The notes: a model not told the origin generated them from the letters alone. A stretch of 64,000 nucleotides of DNA from Paraburkholderia sp. PGU19 (GCF_013426915.1 NZ_AP023179.1:3162001-3226000), one strand, 5' to 3'; shown: positions 37,499-46,348, numbered from the stretch's first letter. A program made the numbers and translations.

Positions 37499-38587
37499 AT
37501 GAAAGAGGACGACATCGTCGCCGCGTGGTCGGAACGGGTTCGAGCGGCCACGGCCGCGCAGCAGCCGATCCGCATACGTGGCGGTGGCACGAAGGACTGG
37601 TACGGCCAGTCATTGCAGGGTGAGGTCCTCGACACGCGCGCGCATCGCGGCGTCATCGCCTACGATCCGGCCGAACTGGTCATCACGGCGCGCGCCGGCA
37701 CGCCGCTCCTCGAAATCGAAGCGGCGCTTGCCGAACACGACCAGATGCTCGCTTTCGAGCCGCCTCACTTCGGCCCGCAAGCCACGCTTGGCGGCTGCAT
37801 TGCGGCTGGAATCGCTGGTCCGCGCCGTCATTCGGCGGGCGCGGCGCGCGACTTCGTGCTCGGCGCCGTCGTCATGAACGGCCAGGGCCAGGTGCTGACG
37901 TTCGGCGGCCAGGTCGTGAAGAACGTCGCGGGTTATGACGTATCCCGGCTGATGGCGGGTTCTCTAGGAACGCTCGGGCTGATTCTCCAGTTGTCCGTCA
38001 AGGTGTTGCCGCGTCCGAAGTCCGAAGCGACGCTCAAGTTCGACATGAACGGCACCGACGCCGTCCGCAAGCTCAACGAATGGGGCGGCCGCCCGCTTCC
38101 CATCACGGGCAGCGCGTGGCGACATGGCACGCTTGCCGTACGGCTGGGCGGCGCCGAAGCGGCCGTCAAGTCAGCGCGCACGTCGCTGGGCGGCGAAGTG
38201 GTCGATGCCGTCGAAGCCGAACGCTTCTGGGCGGGCTTGCGCGAACAGACCGACCCGTTCTTTGCGGCGATCGCGCCGAAATCCGCGCTCTGGCGCCTCG
38301 CGCTGCCGACCATCACCGAGCCGCTGCAACTGCCCGGCGCACAGTTGATGGAATGGGGCGGCGCGCAACGCTGGTGGATCACCGACGCCGATGCGCAGAC
38401 CGTGCGCATCAGCGCGAAACAGGCGGGCGGCCACGCGACGATCTTCCGCACCGGCCTCGGCTACGACCGAGGTGCAGGCGTGTTCACGCCGCTGCCCGCA
38501 CCGTTGATGAAAATCCATCGCGGCCTGAAAGCCGCCTTCGACCCCGCCCGCATCTTCAACCGCGGCCGGTTGTACTCCGACTTCTGA
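37499..38587 (+). CDS. glcE: Glycolate oxidase subunit GlcE (FAD-binding)
   Basis: GlcE is the second, shorter FAD-domain subunit of glycolate oxidase. The 362-residue product has QQPIRIRGGGTKDWYGQ, ATLGGCIAAGIAGPRRHSAG, VMNGQGQVLTFGGQVVKNVA and the SRLMAGSLGTLGLILQLSVK strand of the FAD-binding domain. It ends with a short segment LMKIHRGLKAAFDPARIFN, typical of the family. It is followed by glcF after 7 bases. Length and order match other proteobacterial glc operons. Confidence 0.93.
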   Translation: MKEDDIVAAWSERVRAATAAQQPIRIRGGGTKDWYGQSLQGEVLDTRAHRGVIAYDPAELVITARAGTPLLEIEAALAEHDQMLAFEPPHFGPQATLGGCIAAGIAGPRRHSAGAARDFVLGAVVMNGQGQVLTFGGQVVKNVAGYDVSRLMAGSLGTLGLILQLSVKVLPRPKSEATLKFDMNGTDAVRKLNEWGGRPLPITGSAWRHGTLAVRLGGAEAAVKSARTSLGGEVVDAVEAERFWAGLREQTDPFFAAIAPKSALWRLALPTITEPLQLPGAQLMEWGGAQRWWITDADAQTVRISAKQAGGHATIFRTGLGYDRGAGVFTPLPAPLMKIHRGLKAAFDPARIFNRGRLYSDF

Positions 38588-38594
38588 GCGCCTG

Positions 38595-39821
38595 ATGCAA
38601 ACCAATCTCGCCGACTTCATGCGCAACACGCCGGACGGTGAAGAAGCCGAAGCTATCCTGCGCAAATGCGTGCATTGCGGCTTTTGCACGGCCACCTGCC
38701 CGACCTATCAGCTGCTCGGCGACGAGCTCGACGGTCCGCGCGGGCGTATCTATCTGATCAAGCAGATGGTGGAAGGCACGCCCGTCACGCGCAGCACGCA
38801 ACTGCATCTGGACCGTTGTCTCACGTGCCGCAACTGCGAATCGACCTGCCCTTCGGGCGTGCAGTACGGCAAGCTCATCGAGATAGGCCGCAAGCTCACC
38901 GAAGAGAAAGTGCCGCGCCCGTTCGGCCAGCGCGTGATGCGCCGGATGCTGGCGAGCTTCGTGCCGAACAGCACGCTGTTCACGCCCGCGATGCGGCTTG
39001 GCCAGCACTTCCGCCCGCTGCTGCCGAAGAAACTGCGCGACAAGGTACCGCAACGTCAACGCCAGCTCGAATGGCCGACGGCCACCCATCCGCGCAAGAT
39101 GCTGATGCTGGCGGGCTGCGTGCAGCCTTCGATGATGCCGAACGTCAACATTGCGACGGCACGCGTGCTGGACGCGCTCGGCATTCAGACCGTGATTGCG
39201 CCGGAAGCAGGCTGTTGCGGCGCAATCCGCCTGCACCTCGGCTACAACGACGAAGCGCTCGACGACGTGCGGCAAAACATCGACGCGTGGTGGCCGCATG
39301 TCGAACAGGGCGCTGAAGCGATCGTGATGAACGCCTCGGGCTGCGGCGCGACGGTCAAGGAATATGCGCACCTGTTGCGCAACGACCCGGCTTACGCGGA
39401 AAAAGCGAAACGCATTGTCGAACTGACGCGCGACATCAGCGAAATCCTGCCGGACTTCGAAGAAGCGCTGACGCCGCTCACGCGCCGCCGCGCGATACAC
39501 ACGGTGGCGTATCACCCACCCTGCACGCTGCAACATGGCCAGCAGATTCGCGGCAAGGTCGAGCACCTGCTGAACGCGCTCGGCATCGACGTCAGGCTAC
39601 CCGCCGACAGCCATCTGTGCTGCGGCTCGGCGGGTACCTATTCGCTCACGCAGCCCGCGCTTTCGTACGCATTGCGCAACCAGAAGCTGGAAAAGCTGAA
39701 GGCACAGGAGCCACAGATCATCGTGTCTGCGAATGTGGGTTGCATTGCGCATCTGCAAAGCGGCACCTCCACGCCTGTCGTGCATTGGATCGAACTCGTC
39801 GAGCACATGCTCGCGTCCTGA
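38595..39821 (+). CDS. glcF: Glycolate oxidase iron-sulfur subunit GlcF
   Basis: GlcF passes electrons from the flavin subunits to the respiratory chain. The 408-residue protein has two [4Fe-4S] ferredoxin motifs near the N terminus, CVHCGFCTATCPTYQ and CLTCRNCESTCPSGVQYG (about residues 23-95). Two cysteine-rich CCG domains follow, with LAGCVQPSMMP, PEAGCCGAIRLHLG and LPADSHLCCGSAGTYS. It starts 7 bases after glcE and is surely cotranscribed. It lacks a membrane segment, as usual for this subunit. Confidence 0.95.
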   Translation: MQTNLADFMRNTPDGEEAEAILRKCVHCGFCTATCPTYQLLGDELDGPRGRIYLIKQMVEGTPVTRSTQLHLDRCLTCRNCESTCPSGVQYGKLIEIGRKLTEEKVPRPFGQRVMRRMLASFVPNSTLFTPAMRLGQHFRPLLPKKLRDKVPQRQRQLEWPTATHPRKMLMLAGCVQPSMMPNVNIATARVLDALGIQTVIAPEAGCCGAIRLHLGYNDEALDDVRQNIDAWWPHVEQGAEAIVMNASGCGATVKEYAHLLRNDPAYAEKAKRIVELTRDISEILPDFEEALTPLTRRRAIHTVAYHPPCTLQHGQQIRGKVEHLLNALGIDVRLPADSHLCCGSAGTYSLTQPALSYALRNQKLEKLKAQEPQIIVSANVGCIAHLQSGTSTPVVHWIELVEHMLAS

Positions 39822-39854
39822 TCGACAGGATCGGTTACGGACGGGTTGCGCGCA

Positions 39855-39874
39855 ACCTGGCCGTTCGGCCAGGT
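39855..39874. repeat. 17-nt hairpin-forming repeat, copy 2 (extended to a 20-bp palindrome)
   Basis: ACCTGGCC (39855-39862) and GGCCAGGT (39867-39874) are perfect arms around GTTC. The first 17 bases are identical to 17905-17921. It lies between glcF and the yggS promoter (a TATAAT -10 box is at 39897-39902) and could act as a weak terminator for glcF. Confidence 0.45.
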
Positions 39875-39939
39875 CGTGACGCGCGGGCGGCGTCCGTATA
39901 ATTCAATTCGTCGCCCCTCGCATCGGTACTCAACGTTTC

Positions 39940-40638
39940 ATGCCCGCTCTCGCTCACAATCTCGACGCAGTGCATCAGCGCATCGCCCTCGCCGCGCAGG
40001 TCGCGGGCCGCGATCCGCGTTCCGTTGCGCTGCTGGCCGTCTCCAAGACGTTCCCCGCTGAAGACGTTCGCGCCGCGCATGCCGCGGGCCAGCGCGCGTT
40101 CGGTGAAAACTACGTACAGGAAAGCCTGACGAAAATCGAGGCGCTGTCCGATCTGCGCGCATCGCTCGACTGGCATTTCATCGGGCCGCTGCAATCGAAC
40201 AAGACGCGTCCTGTCGCTGAAAATTTCGACTGGGTGCATTCCGTCGACAGGCTGAAAATCGCGCAACGTTTGTCCGAGCAGCGGCCGGATGCGCTGCCGC
40301 CGCTCAATGTGTGCCTGCAGGTGAACATCAGCGGCGAGGCATCGAAGAGCGGCGTGATGCCGGACGAAGCCATCGAGGTCGCGCGCCAGATCGCCGCGCT
40401 GCCCAGGCTGCGTCTACGCGGCCTGATGGCGATTCCCGAACCGGCGGGCAACGTCGAGCAGCAACGCGTGCCGCATCGCGCGTTGCGCGAGCTGTTTGAA
40501 AAACTGCGCGCGGAAGGTCTCGAACTCGACACGCTGTCGATGGGCATGTCGGGCGATCTCGAAGCAGCCGTGCTCGAAGGCGCGACCATCGTGCGCGTCG
40601 GCACGGCGATCTTCGGTGCCCGCGATTACTCTCACTGA
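39940..40638 (+). CDS. yggS: PLP homeostasis protein YggS (YggS/PROSC family)
   Basis: YggS binds pyridoxal 5'-phosphate and helps balance vitamin B6 pools and amino-acid metabolism; no enzymatic reaction is established. The 232-residue protein has a fold-type III PLP barrel with the PLP lysine in LLAVSKTFP, then FGENYVQESLTKIEAL, DWHFIGPLQSNKTRPVA, and the phosphate-binding LSMGMSGDLEAAVLEGATIVRVGTAIFG segment. It precedes proC by 13 bases, the classical yggS-proC order. A TATAAT box at 39897-39902 is the probable -10. Confidence 0.95.
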   Translation: MPALAHNLDAVHQRIALAAQVAGRDPRSVALLAVSKTFPAEDVRAAHAAGQRAFGENYVQESLTKIEALSDLRASLDWHFIGPLQSNKTRPVAENFDWVHSVDRLKIAQRLSEQRPDALPPLNVCLQVNISGEASKSGVMPDEAIEVARQIAALPRLRLRGLMAIPEPAGNVEQQRVPHRALRELFEKLRAEGLELDTLSMGMSGDLEAAVLEGATIVRVGTAIFGARDYSH

Positions 40639-40651
40639 ACTTCCGAACATC

Positions 40652-41467
40652 ATGAAAATTGCCTTCATCGGCGGCGGCAACATGGCCGCTGCACTCATCG
40701 GCGGTCTGATCAAGCGTGGCGTTACGCCGTCGGATATCCGTGCAATCGATCCCAACGAAGACGCGCGCAAGCGCAGCGAGCAGCAATTTGGCATCGGCAC
40801 GAGCGCTGCGGCGGATGCGTCGCTGCAATCGTTCGATGCCATCGTGCTCGCCGTGAAGCCGCAGATCGTCAAGGACGTCGCAGCAGCGCTAGCGCCGCAT
40901 CTGTCGGCGTCGCAACTTGTCATCAGCATCGTCGCGGGCATTCGCGGCGCGGATCTCGGGCGCTGGCTCGGCGGTCACGCGCGTCTCGTGCGCACCATGC
41001 CGAACACGCCTGCGCTGATCGGCATGGGCGTGACGGGACTCGTCGCGATGGAATGCGTCGATGCAGCGGGACGCGAACTGGCCTCGCAGGTGCTCGGCGC
41101 GGTCGGCCAAACGGTGTGGTTCGACGACGAAGCGAAGATCGACGCCGTCACCGCGATCTCAGGCAGCGGCCCGGCCTACGTGTTCTATTTCATCGAGGCG
41201 ATGCAGGAAGCGGCACGTCAGCTAGGCATGGACGAAGAGCAAGGCCGTGCGCTGGCCGTCGCGACGTTCACGGGCGCGGCGCAACTCGCTGCGCAGTCGG
41301 GCGAGCCGGCCAGCGTGCTGCGCGAGCGGGTAACGTCGAAGGGCGGTACGACGGCCGCCGCGCTCGCCGCATTCGACGCGCAAGGCGTGAAGGACGCAAT
41401 CGTGCGCGGCGCGCTGGCTGCGGACGCGCGTGCGCGTGAAATGGGCGAGGAATTCGGCAAGCAGTGA
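40652..41467 (+). CDS. proC: Pyrroline-5-carboxylate reductase ProC
   Basis: ProC reduces pyrroline-5-carboxylate to proline with NAD(P)H. The ATG at 40652 gives 271 residues, opening with the Rossmann motif KIAFIGGGNMAAALIGGLI. Further motifs are VLAVKPQIV, RTMPNTPALIGMGVTG, DAVTAISGSGPAYVFYFIEA and the signature SVLRERVTSKGGTTAAALAA near residue 225. It starts 13 bases after yggS. It converges on ubiA, with two hairpins in the 77-bp gap. Confidence 0.97.
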   Translation: MKIAFIGGGNMAAALIGGLIKRGVTPSDIRAIDPNEDARKRSEQQFGIGTSAAADASLQSFDAIVLAVKPQIVKDVAAALAPHLSASQLVISIVAGIRGADLGRWLGGHARLVRTMPNTPALIGMGVTGLVAMECVDAAGRELASQVLGAVGQTVWFDDEAKIDAVTAISGSGPAYVFYFIEAMQEAARQLGMDEEQGRALAVATFTGAAQLAAQSGEPASVLRERVTSKGGTTAAALAAFDAQGVKDAIVRGALAADARAREMGEEFGKQ

Positions 41468-41472
41468 TGTCG

Positions 41473-41521
41473 CGTGCCTGAATGGCACGGGCGGACGAAG
41501 CAGCGATGCGCATGCTTCGTC
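41473..41521. terminator. Paired hairpins between convergent proC and ubiA
   Basis: CGTGCC/GGCACG (41473-41478, 41484-41489) and GACGAAGCA/TGCTTCGTC (41494-41502, 41513-41521) form two adjacent perfect hairpins. Neither has a T-tract, so they are weak or Rho-assisted terminators at best. The position between convergent genes supports a role in termination. Confidence 0.4.
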
Positions 41522-41544
41522 TCGCCGGACACTGGCAGTAGCGT

Positions 41545-42408
41545 CTAGAACGCCTGTGCCGCGTAATGCGCGGCAATGCCCGCGAACAACGCGCCGCCGA
41601 GCCAGTTGTTATGGCGAAACGCTGCGAAACACGGCATGCGTTCACGGCCCTTGATCAGCGTGTAGTGATAGACGGCACAGCCCGCCGCCGCGGCAAGACC
41701 GATCCAGTACAGCACGCCGAAGCTCAGCGCAACGCCGATGCCCACATAGATACCGAGCGTCACCGCATAGCAGAGCATGATCGCGAGCACGTCGAAGCGG
41801 CCGAACGTCAAGGCGGACGTGCGAATGCCGATCTTGATGTCGTCGTCGCGATCGACCATCGCGTATTCGGTGTCGTACGCGACTGACCAGAACACGTTCG
41901 CAATCAGCATCACCCACGCGAGCAGCGGCACCTGGTTCTGGATGGCGGCGAACGCCATTGGAATGCCGAAGCCGAACGCGATGCCCAGATACGCCTGCGG
42001 AATCGCGAAGAAGCGCTTCGTGAACGGATACGTGCCGGCGACGAATAGCGCGGCCACCGACAACTCCTTCGTCAGCGCATTGAGCGGCAGGATCAACAGG
42101 AACGCAATCAGCGAAAGACCCGCTGCCAAAGCCACGGCTTCCCATGCCTTGATCTTGCCTGACGTGATCGGCCGGTTTTCGGTGCGCTTCACATAGCGAT
42201 CGAAGTCGCGATCCGCGTAGTCGTTGATCGCGCAGCCGGCCGAGCGCATCAGTATCGTGCCGAGCGCGAAGATCACCAGCAAGGACAGCGACGGATGCCC
42301 GTCCGACGCGATCCACAACGCGTTGAGAGTGGGCCACAGCAGCAGCAGGCTGCCGATTGGCTTGTCCATGCGGACAAGGCGCAGATAGAGCGGGAGTCGG
42401 GCGAACAT
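41545..42408 (-). CDS. ubiA: 4-hydroxybenzoate octaprenyltransferase UbiA
   Basis: UbiA prenylates 4-hydroxybenzoate in ubiquinone synthesis, within the inner membrane. The 287-residue protein has about eight hydrophobic segments. It carries both Asp-rich motifs of the family: [20 protein letters not shown] near residue 62 and [14 protein letters not shown] near residue 175. It lies downstream of dps behind a bidirectional terminator and converges on proC. Length is standard for UbiA. Confidence 0.96.
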   Translation of the reverse strand: MFARLPLYLRLVRMDKPIGSLLLLWPTLNALWIASDGHPSLSLLVIFALGTILMRSAGCAINDYADRDFDRYVKRTENRPITSGKIKAWEAVALAAGLSLIAFLLILPLNALTKELSVAALFVAGTYPFTKRFFAIPQAYLGIAFGFGIPMAFAAIQNQVPLLAWVMLIANVFWSVAYDTEYAMVDRDDDIKIGIRTSALTFGRFDVLAIMLCYAVTLGIYVGIGVALSFGVLYWIGLAAAAGCAVYHYTLIKGRERMPCFAAFRHNNWLGGALFAGIAAHYAAQAF

Positions 42409-42490
42409 GGCGGTGCGCGGAGATTCGATTCCCGTATTTTAGAGCAGCGCGCGTGGCAAGCCCTTTCGAACGCGCAGACACAAAGCAAAA

Positions 42491-42516
42491 GCCCGGCGGA
42501 ATCTAACCCGCCGGGC
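42491..42516. terminator. Bidirectional intrinsic terminator between dps and ubiA
   Basis: GCCCGGCGG (42491-42499) pairs with CCGCCGGGC (42508-42516) around an 8-nt loop. It is flanked by AAAA on the left and TTTCTTT on the right, giving a T-rich tail in either direction. On the minus strand it ends the dps transcript before ubiA. Confidence 0.8.
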
Positions 42517-42585
42517 TTTCTTTGCCACATCTGCAGCGCGGCGGCGAGCGCTTCATACAACGCCCGCGCTTCGCTGCGACAGCGA

Positions 42586-43074
42586 TTACGCCAGCATCGA
42601 GCGCAGCATCCACGCGTTCTTTTCGTGCGTCTGCATGCGTTGTGTCAGCAGGTCGGCCGTCGGCTCGTCGTGGGCCGCGTCCGTCACCGGGAAGATCGCG
42701 CGCGCGGTGCGCACCACGGATTCCTGGCCTTCCACCAGCTGGCGGATCATGTCTTCCGCGGCGGGCACGCCGTCCGCTTCAGCGATCGACGACAGCTTCG
42801 CGAATTCCTTGTAGCTGCCCGGCGCCGCGACGCCCAGTGCGCGAATGCGCTCGGCGATCAGATCGACGGCCAAGGCCAGTTCCGTGTACTGCGTTTCGAA
42901 CATCAGATGCAGCGTGTTGAACATCGGACCCGTCACGTTCCAATGGAAGTTGTGGGTCTTCAGGTAGAGCGTGTAAGTGTCGGCGAGAAGACGCGAGAGA
43001 CCTTCTGCGATTTTCTTGCGATCCTTGTCGCTGATACCAATATTGACGTGCTGTACGGCTTCTTTCTTGGCCAT
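42586..43074 (-). CDS. dps: DNA-binding protein from starved cells, Dps (ferritin-like)
   Basis: Dps forms a dodecameric shell that oxidises and stores iron with peroxide, protecting DNA. The ATG at 43074 follows AAGGAG and gives 162 residues ([13 protein letters not shown]). The ferroxidase centre is shown by [20 protein letters not shown] and [20 protein letters not shown], and a further helix has [19 protein letters not shown]. The lysine-rich N terminus is short. Its position downstream of oxyR and katA suggests peroxide-responsive expression. A perfect terminator follows. The 171-bp gap upstream to the small membrane ORF shows no clear OxyR site. Confidence 0.94.
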   Translation of the reverse strand: MAKKEAVQHVNIGISDKDRKKIAEGLSRLLADTYTLYLKTHNFHWNVTGPMFNTLHLMFETQYTELALAVDLIAERIRALGVAAPGSYKEFAKLSSIAEADGVPAAEDMIRQLVEGQESVVRTARAIFPVTDAAHDEPTADLLTQRMQTHEKNAWMLRSMLA

Positions 43075-43245
43075 GATGACTCCTTTTAAGAGTGATACGA
43101 ACCGGTCTGCATGCCCGGAACTGCGCGTGTGCAATCGTTCAACGCTCGAACGCCCGCCAGTTTATCGTAGAACTGACAACCGTTCGCGAGACCCAACGCC
43201 GCGCTGCTCATGCCTTCCAGACCACCCATGGCCATGCGCGATGCG

Positions 43246-43431
43246 TCATCCGTGAACTGCGTGCACGAGACTCGCGACGATCGTCACATAGCCACTGCCG
43301 AGGATCACGAAACCCACGAGCTTCCGGAAAAGCACGGGGCCGTTCACCTGTTGCGCGACGCTGCGGGCATCGCGAGCGTTACGTGCATTGCCTGCCTGAA
43401 AACCAACTGCGTTCATCACCATCTGAACCAT
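43246..43431 (-). CDS. Small membrane protein between katA and dps (61 aa)
   Basis: A 61-codon ORF starts with ATG at 43431, preceded by GGAGA at a workable distance. The N-terminal half is polar (MVQMVMNAVGFQAGNARNAR), and the C-terminal half carries one predicted membrane segment (LVGFVILGSGYVTIVASLVH, about residues 38-57). I recognise no family. It lies 53 bases after the katA stop on the same strand, so it may be part of the katA transcript. The membrane segment and ribosome binding site favour a real gene. Confidence 0.5.
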   Translation of the reverse strand: MVQMVMNAVGFQAGNARNARDARSVAQQVNGPVLFRKLVGFVILGSGYVTIVASLVHAVHG

Positions 43432-43484
43432 GATCTTTCTCCGCGTGGACGGCAGCACCTTGCCGCCGTCCACTCATTGATACG

Positions 43485-44938
43485 TTACTTCGCGTTCGCT
43501 TGCGCCAACGCCTCGATTGCCGCGATCACGCCTTCCGCGTACGCCGGGTCGATCTTGCGGAAGTGCTCGACCTGGCGCGCGACGATATCTGCGGGCACGC
43601 CTTCGATTGCCCGCGCGATGTTGCTAAACAGACGTGCACGCTGCGCGTCGTCGAAGATCCGGAACAGCGCGGCCGGCTGGCTGTAGTAGTCATCGTCCTC
43701 ACGATGGTTGTAGTGATCGACATTGCCTGCCGCGAGCGGCGGCTCGATCGCGTTACGGTCCTGCGCGAAGTCGCCGAAGCGGTTCGGTTCGTAGTTCACG
43801 TTGCCACCGAGGTTGCCGTCCACACGCATGCCGCCGTCACGATGGAACGAGCGCACGTTCGGCGCGCGCGACGCGTTCACGGGAATCAGATGGTGATTCA
43901 CGCCAAGGCGATAGCGTTGCGTGTCGCCATACGAGAACAGACGCCCTTGCAACAGACGGTCCGGCGAAAAGCCGATGCCCGGCACCACATTCGCCGGCGT
44001 GAACGCCGCCTGTTCGACATCCGAGAAGTAGTTCTGCGCGTTGCGGTTCAATTCGATCACGCCGACGTCGATCAGCGGGTAATCCTTGTACGGCCAGACC
44101 TTCGTGACGTCGAACGGGTTGTAGCGATACGTCGCCGCGTCCGCTTCCGGCATCACCTGAATCTGAAAGCGCCACTTCGGAAAGTTGCCCTCGTCGATCG
44201 ATCCGACCAGGTCACGCTGCCCGCTTTCACGATCGCGCGCGACCACTTGAGCGGCCTCTTCGTCGGTGTAGTTCTCGATGCCCTGCATCGACTTGAAGTG
44301 GAACTTCACCCAGAAGCGCTCGTTGTCGGCGTTGATGAACGAATACGTGTGCGAGCCGAAGCCGTGCATCTGCCGATAATTCTTCGGAATGCCGCGATCG
44401 CTCATCACGATCGTCACCTGATGCAGCGACTCAGGATGATGCGCGAAAAAGTCCCACGCATTCGTCGCGCTGCGCATGTTCGTGTACGGATCGCGCTTTT
44501 GCGTGTGGATGAAGTCCGGAAACTTCAACGGATCGCGGATGAAGAACACGGGCGTGTTGTTACCGACCACGTCCCAGTTGCCCTCTTCCGTATAGAACTT
44601 GATCGAGAAGCCACGCACGTCGCGTTCAGCGTCGGCGGCGCCACGCTCGCCCGCCACCGTCGAAAAGCGCATGAACAGCGGCGTTTCCTTGCCGACTTCC
44701 GCAAACACTTTCGCCTTCGTATAGCGCGAGATGTCGTGCGTTACCTTGAGCGTGCCGAACGCGCCCGAACCCTTCGCGTGAACGCGGCGCTCGGGAATCA
44801 CTTCACGGTCGAAGTGCGCGAGCTTTTCGATCAGCCACACGTCCTGCAGCGCGACGGGCCGCGCGGGCCAGCCGTCAGCGAGTTCTGGTTGTCGGCGACG
44901 GGTGCGCCCGAGGCGGTGGTGAGATTGCGTTCAGACAT
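43485..44938 (-). CDS. katA: Catalase KatA (monofunctional heme catalase), frameshifted near the 5' end
   Basis: KatA dismutates hydrogen peroxide. The continuous frame 43485-44840 encodes about 451 residues of the heme-catalase core: the [17 protein letters not shown] segment with the active-site His, [38 protein letters not shown] and the heme-proximal [17 protein letters not shown] region. A natural start at ATG 44938 ([14 protein letters not shown], with GGAGAAC upstream) reads [10 protein letters not shown] and then goes out of frame. Restoring one base near 44855-44858 would join it to [12 protein letters not shown]. This could be a genuine frameshift, with any product starting at the GTG at 44840, or a sequencing error. 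It lies downstream of oxyR. Confidence 0.85.
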
Positions 44939-45025
44939 AATTGTTCTCCGGGTGATCCTAAGGAATGCGGTCCTGCTGATTCGGTTTTGGCTACTTCGAA
45001 TGGGAAGGAGACGTGCAGCGCGCCA

Positions 45026-45160
45026 TCAGGCGGACAGTGCGCGATCGACGAGCAGCGAGAACGCGATGGTCCTGAAGCCGGACGCGTTGCTACCGCTCGG
45101 TGCCGCTTGCTGCGGCGATGGGGAAACAGACTTGAACAGCGAAGACGTGAATGGCTGCAT
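45026..45160 (-). CDS. Small ORF upstream of katA (44 aa)
   Basis: A 44-codon ORF starts with ATG at 45160 behind GGAGG with 6-nt spacing, a very strong ribosome binding site. The product (MQPFTSSLFKSVSPSPQQ at its start, SLLVDRALSA at its end) is Ser/Pro-rich with no clear domain or signal peptide. It lies 87 bases before the natural katA start on the same strand, just after an AT-rich stretch with GATAG half-sites. A leader-ORF role for katA or a stand-alone small protein are both possible. Confidence 0.45.
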   Translation of the reverse strand: MQPFTSSLFKSVSPSPQQAAPSGSNASGFRTIAFSLLVDRALSA

Positions 45161-45219
45161 GATTTCCTCCGTTTGTAGTGGTGGATCGCTGGGACCCATG
45201 GAGGAGATCTTATTGAAAA

Positions 45220-45261
45220 CTATCGAAAACAGCGATTTGATTAATTTTATATATTCGATAG
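45220..45261 (-). promoter_or_regulatory. CTATCGA/TCGATAG dyad upstream of the katA leader (possible OxyR site)
   Basis: CTATCGA (45220-45226) and TCGATAG (45255-45261) are inverted copies bracketing an AT-rich core, 42 bp overall. OxyR sites are built from ATAG-like tetrads, and the same GATAG half-site occurs beside oxyR at 46316-46329. The inner tetrads of the classical OxyR pattern are not well matched, so the call is tentative. The rest of the 178-bp gap to oxyR holds no gene. Confidence 0.35.
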
Positions 45262-45338
45262 CCGCCGCCTCATGCAGAAGGCGGGAGGCGACGCAGCGGC
45301 AGCACCCGCTGCCCGTGCGTCGCTGCAAAGGCAGTTAG

Positions 45339-46298
45339 TTAATTGACGGCGGCGGGCAAATCCAGCTTCCTCACGCCCGGCAGATCACACGCCGCGATGG
45401 CGTCGCAGATCGCATCGATCGCGGGCATCCGCGTGAAACTCTTGCGCCAGGCCAACACGACACGGCGGTCCGGCACCGGCTCGTCGAACGGCACGTAGCT
45501 GAGCAGCCCGGAATCGACGCCGCCGGCGTGCGGCTTCACCTCATGCACCGACATGCGCGGCAGCACGGTAATGCCCACGCCGCTCGCGACCATATGCCGG
45601 ATGGTTTCCAGCGACGACCCTTCGAAGGTCTTCTGGATGCCGTCCGCGTTCTGCGAGAAGCGCATCAGTTCCGGGCACACACCGAGCACGTGATCGCGGA
45701 AGCAGTGGCCGCTACCGAGCAGCAGCATGGTTTCCTGCTTGAGATCGCCAGGATCGATCTTGCTGCGCGACTCCCACGCGTGACCCGACGGCAGCGCGAC
45801 GACGAACGGCTCGTCGTACAGCGGGCGCAGCATCAGACCCGTTTCTGGAAACGGCAGCGCCATGATCGCGACGTCGATCTCGCCTTGTTTCAGCAGCTCG
45901 ATCAGCTTGAGCGTGTAATTTTCCTGCAGCATCAGCGGCATCTGCGGGACGCGCTTGATCATCTGCTTGACGAGCGTCGGCAACAGATACGGTCCGATCG
46001 TATAGATGACGCCCAGGCGAAGTGGCCCAAGCAGCGGGTCCTTGCCCTGCTTGGCGATTTCCTTGATGGCGAGCGTCTGTTCGAGCACGCGTTGCGCCTG
46101 CGTGACGATCTGCTCGCCAATCGGCGTGACGCTGACTTCGCTCGTGCCGCGCTCGAAAATCTGCACGTTCAGCTCGTCTTCGAGCTTCTTGATTGCGACG
46201 GACAACGTCGGCTGGCTCACAAAACACGCTTCTGCCGCGCGGCCGAAGTGGCGCTCGCGCGCAACCGCGACGATATATTTCAGTTCGGTGAGGGTCAT
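45339..46298 (-). CDS. oxyR: Hydrogen peroxide-sensing regulator OxyR (LysR family)
   Basis: OxyR activates peroxide-defence genes when oxidised. The ATG at 46298 gives 319 residues. The N-terminal helix-turn-helix is MTLTELKYIVAVARERHFGRAAEACFVSQPTLSVAIKKLE. The two redox cysteines lie in GSGHCFRDHVLGVC, nine residues apart, the same spacing as E. coli Cys199 and Cys208. This makes OxyR rather than another LysR protein very likely. The gene order oxyR, small ORF, katA, small ORF, dps on one strand fits its regulon. A perfect T-N11-A dyad lies at 46326-46348, upstream of the start. Confidence 0.94.
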   Translation of the reverse strand: MTLTELKYIVAVARERHFGRAAEACFVSQPTLSVAIKKLEDELNVQIFERGTSEVSVTPIGEQIVTQAQRVLEQTLAIKEIAKQGKDPLLGPLRLGVIYTIGPYLLPTLVKQMIKRVPQMPLMLQENYTLKLIELLKQGEIDVAIMALPFPETGLMLRPLYDEPFVVALPSGHAWESRSKIDPGDLKQETMLLLGSGHCFRDHVLGVCPELMRFSQNADGIQKTFEGSSLETIRHMVASGVGITVLPRMSVHEVKPHAGGVDSGLLSYVPFDEPVPDRRVVLAWRKSFTRMPAIDAICDAIAACDLPGVRKLDLPAAVN

Positions 46299-46325
46299 TG
46301 GGGACCAATCAGGGCGATAGATTCG

Positions 46326-46348
46326 ATAGGTTTCTGTTATACACCTAT
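46326..46348 (-). promoter_or_regulatory. LysR-type T-N11-A dyad upstream of oxyR (probable autoregulatory site)
   Basis: ATAGGT (46326-46331) and ACCTAT (46343-46348) are perfect inverted arms with an 11-base spacer, the classical LysR-type T-N11-A layout. GATAG half-sites also occur at 46316-46320 and 46325-46329. On the minus strand TATAAC, a possible -10 box, lies inside the dyad, so binding would block the promoter. Confidence 0.55.

Noticed and set aside
44850..44862. Programmed ribosomal frameshift in katA
   Set aside because: There is no slippery heptamer of the usual type and no obvious stimulatory structure; a simple one-base deletion or sequencing error explains the break better.
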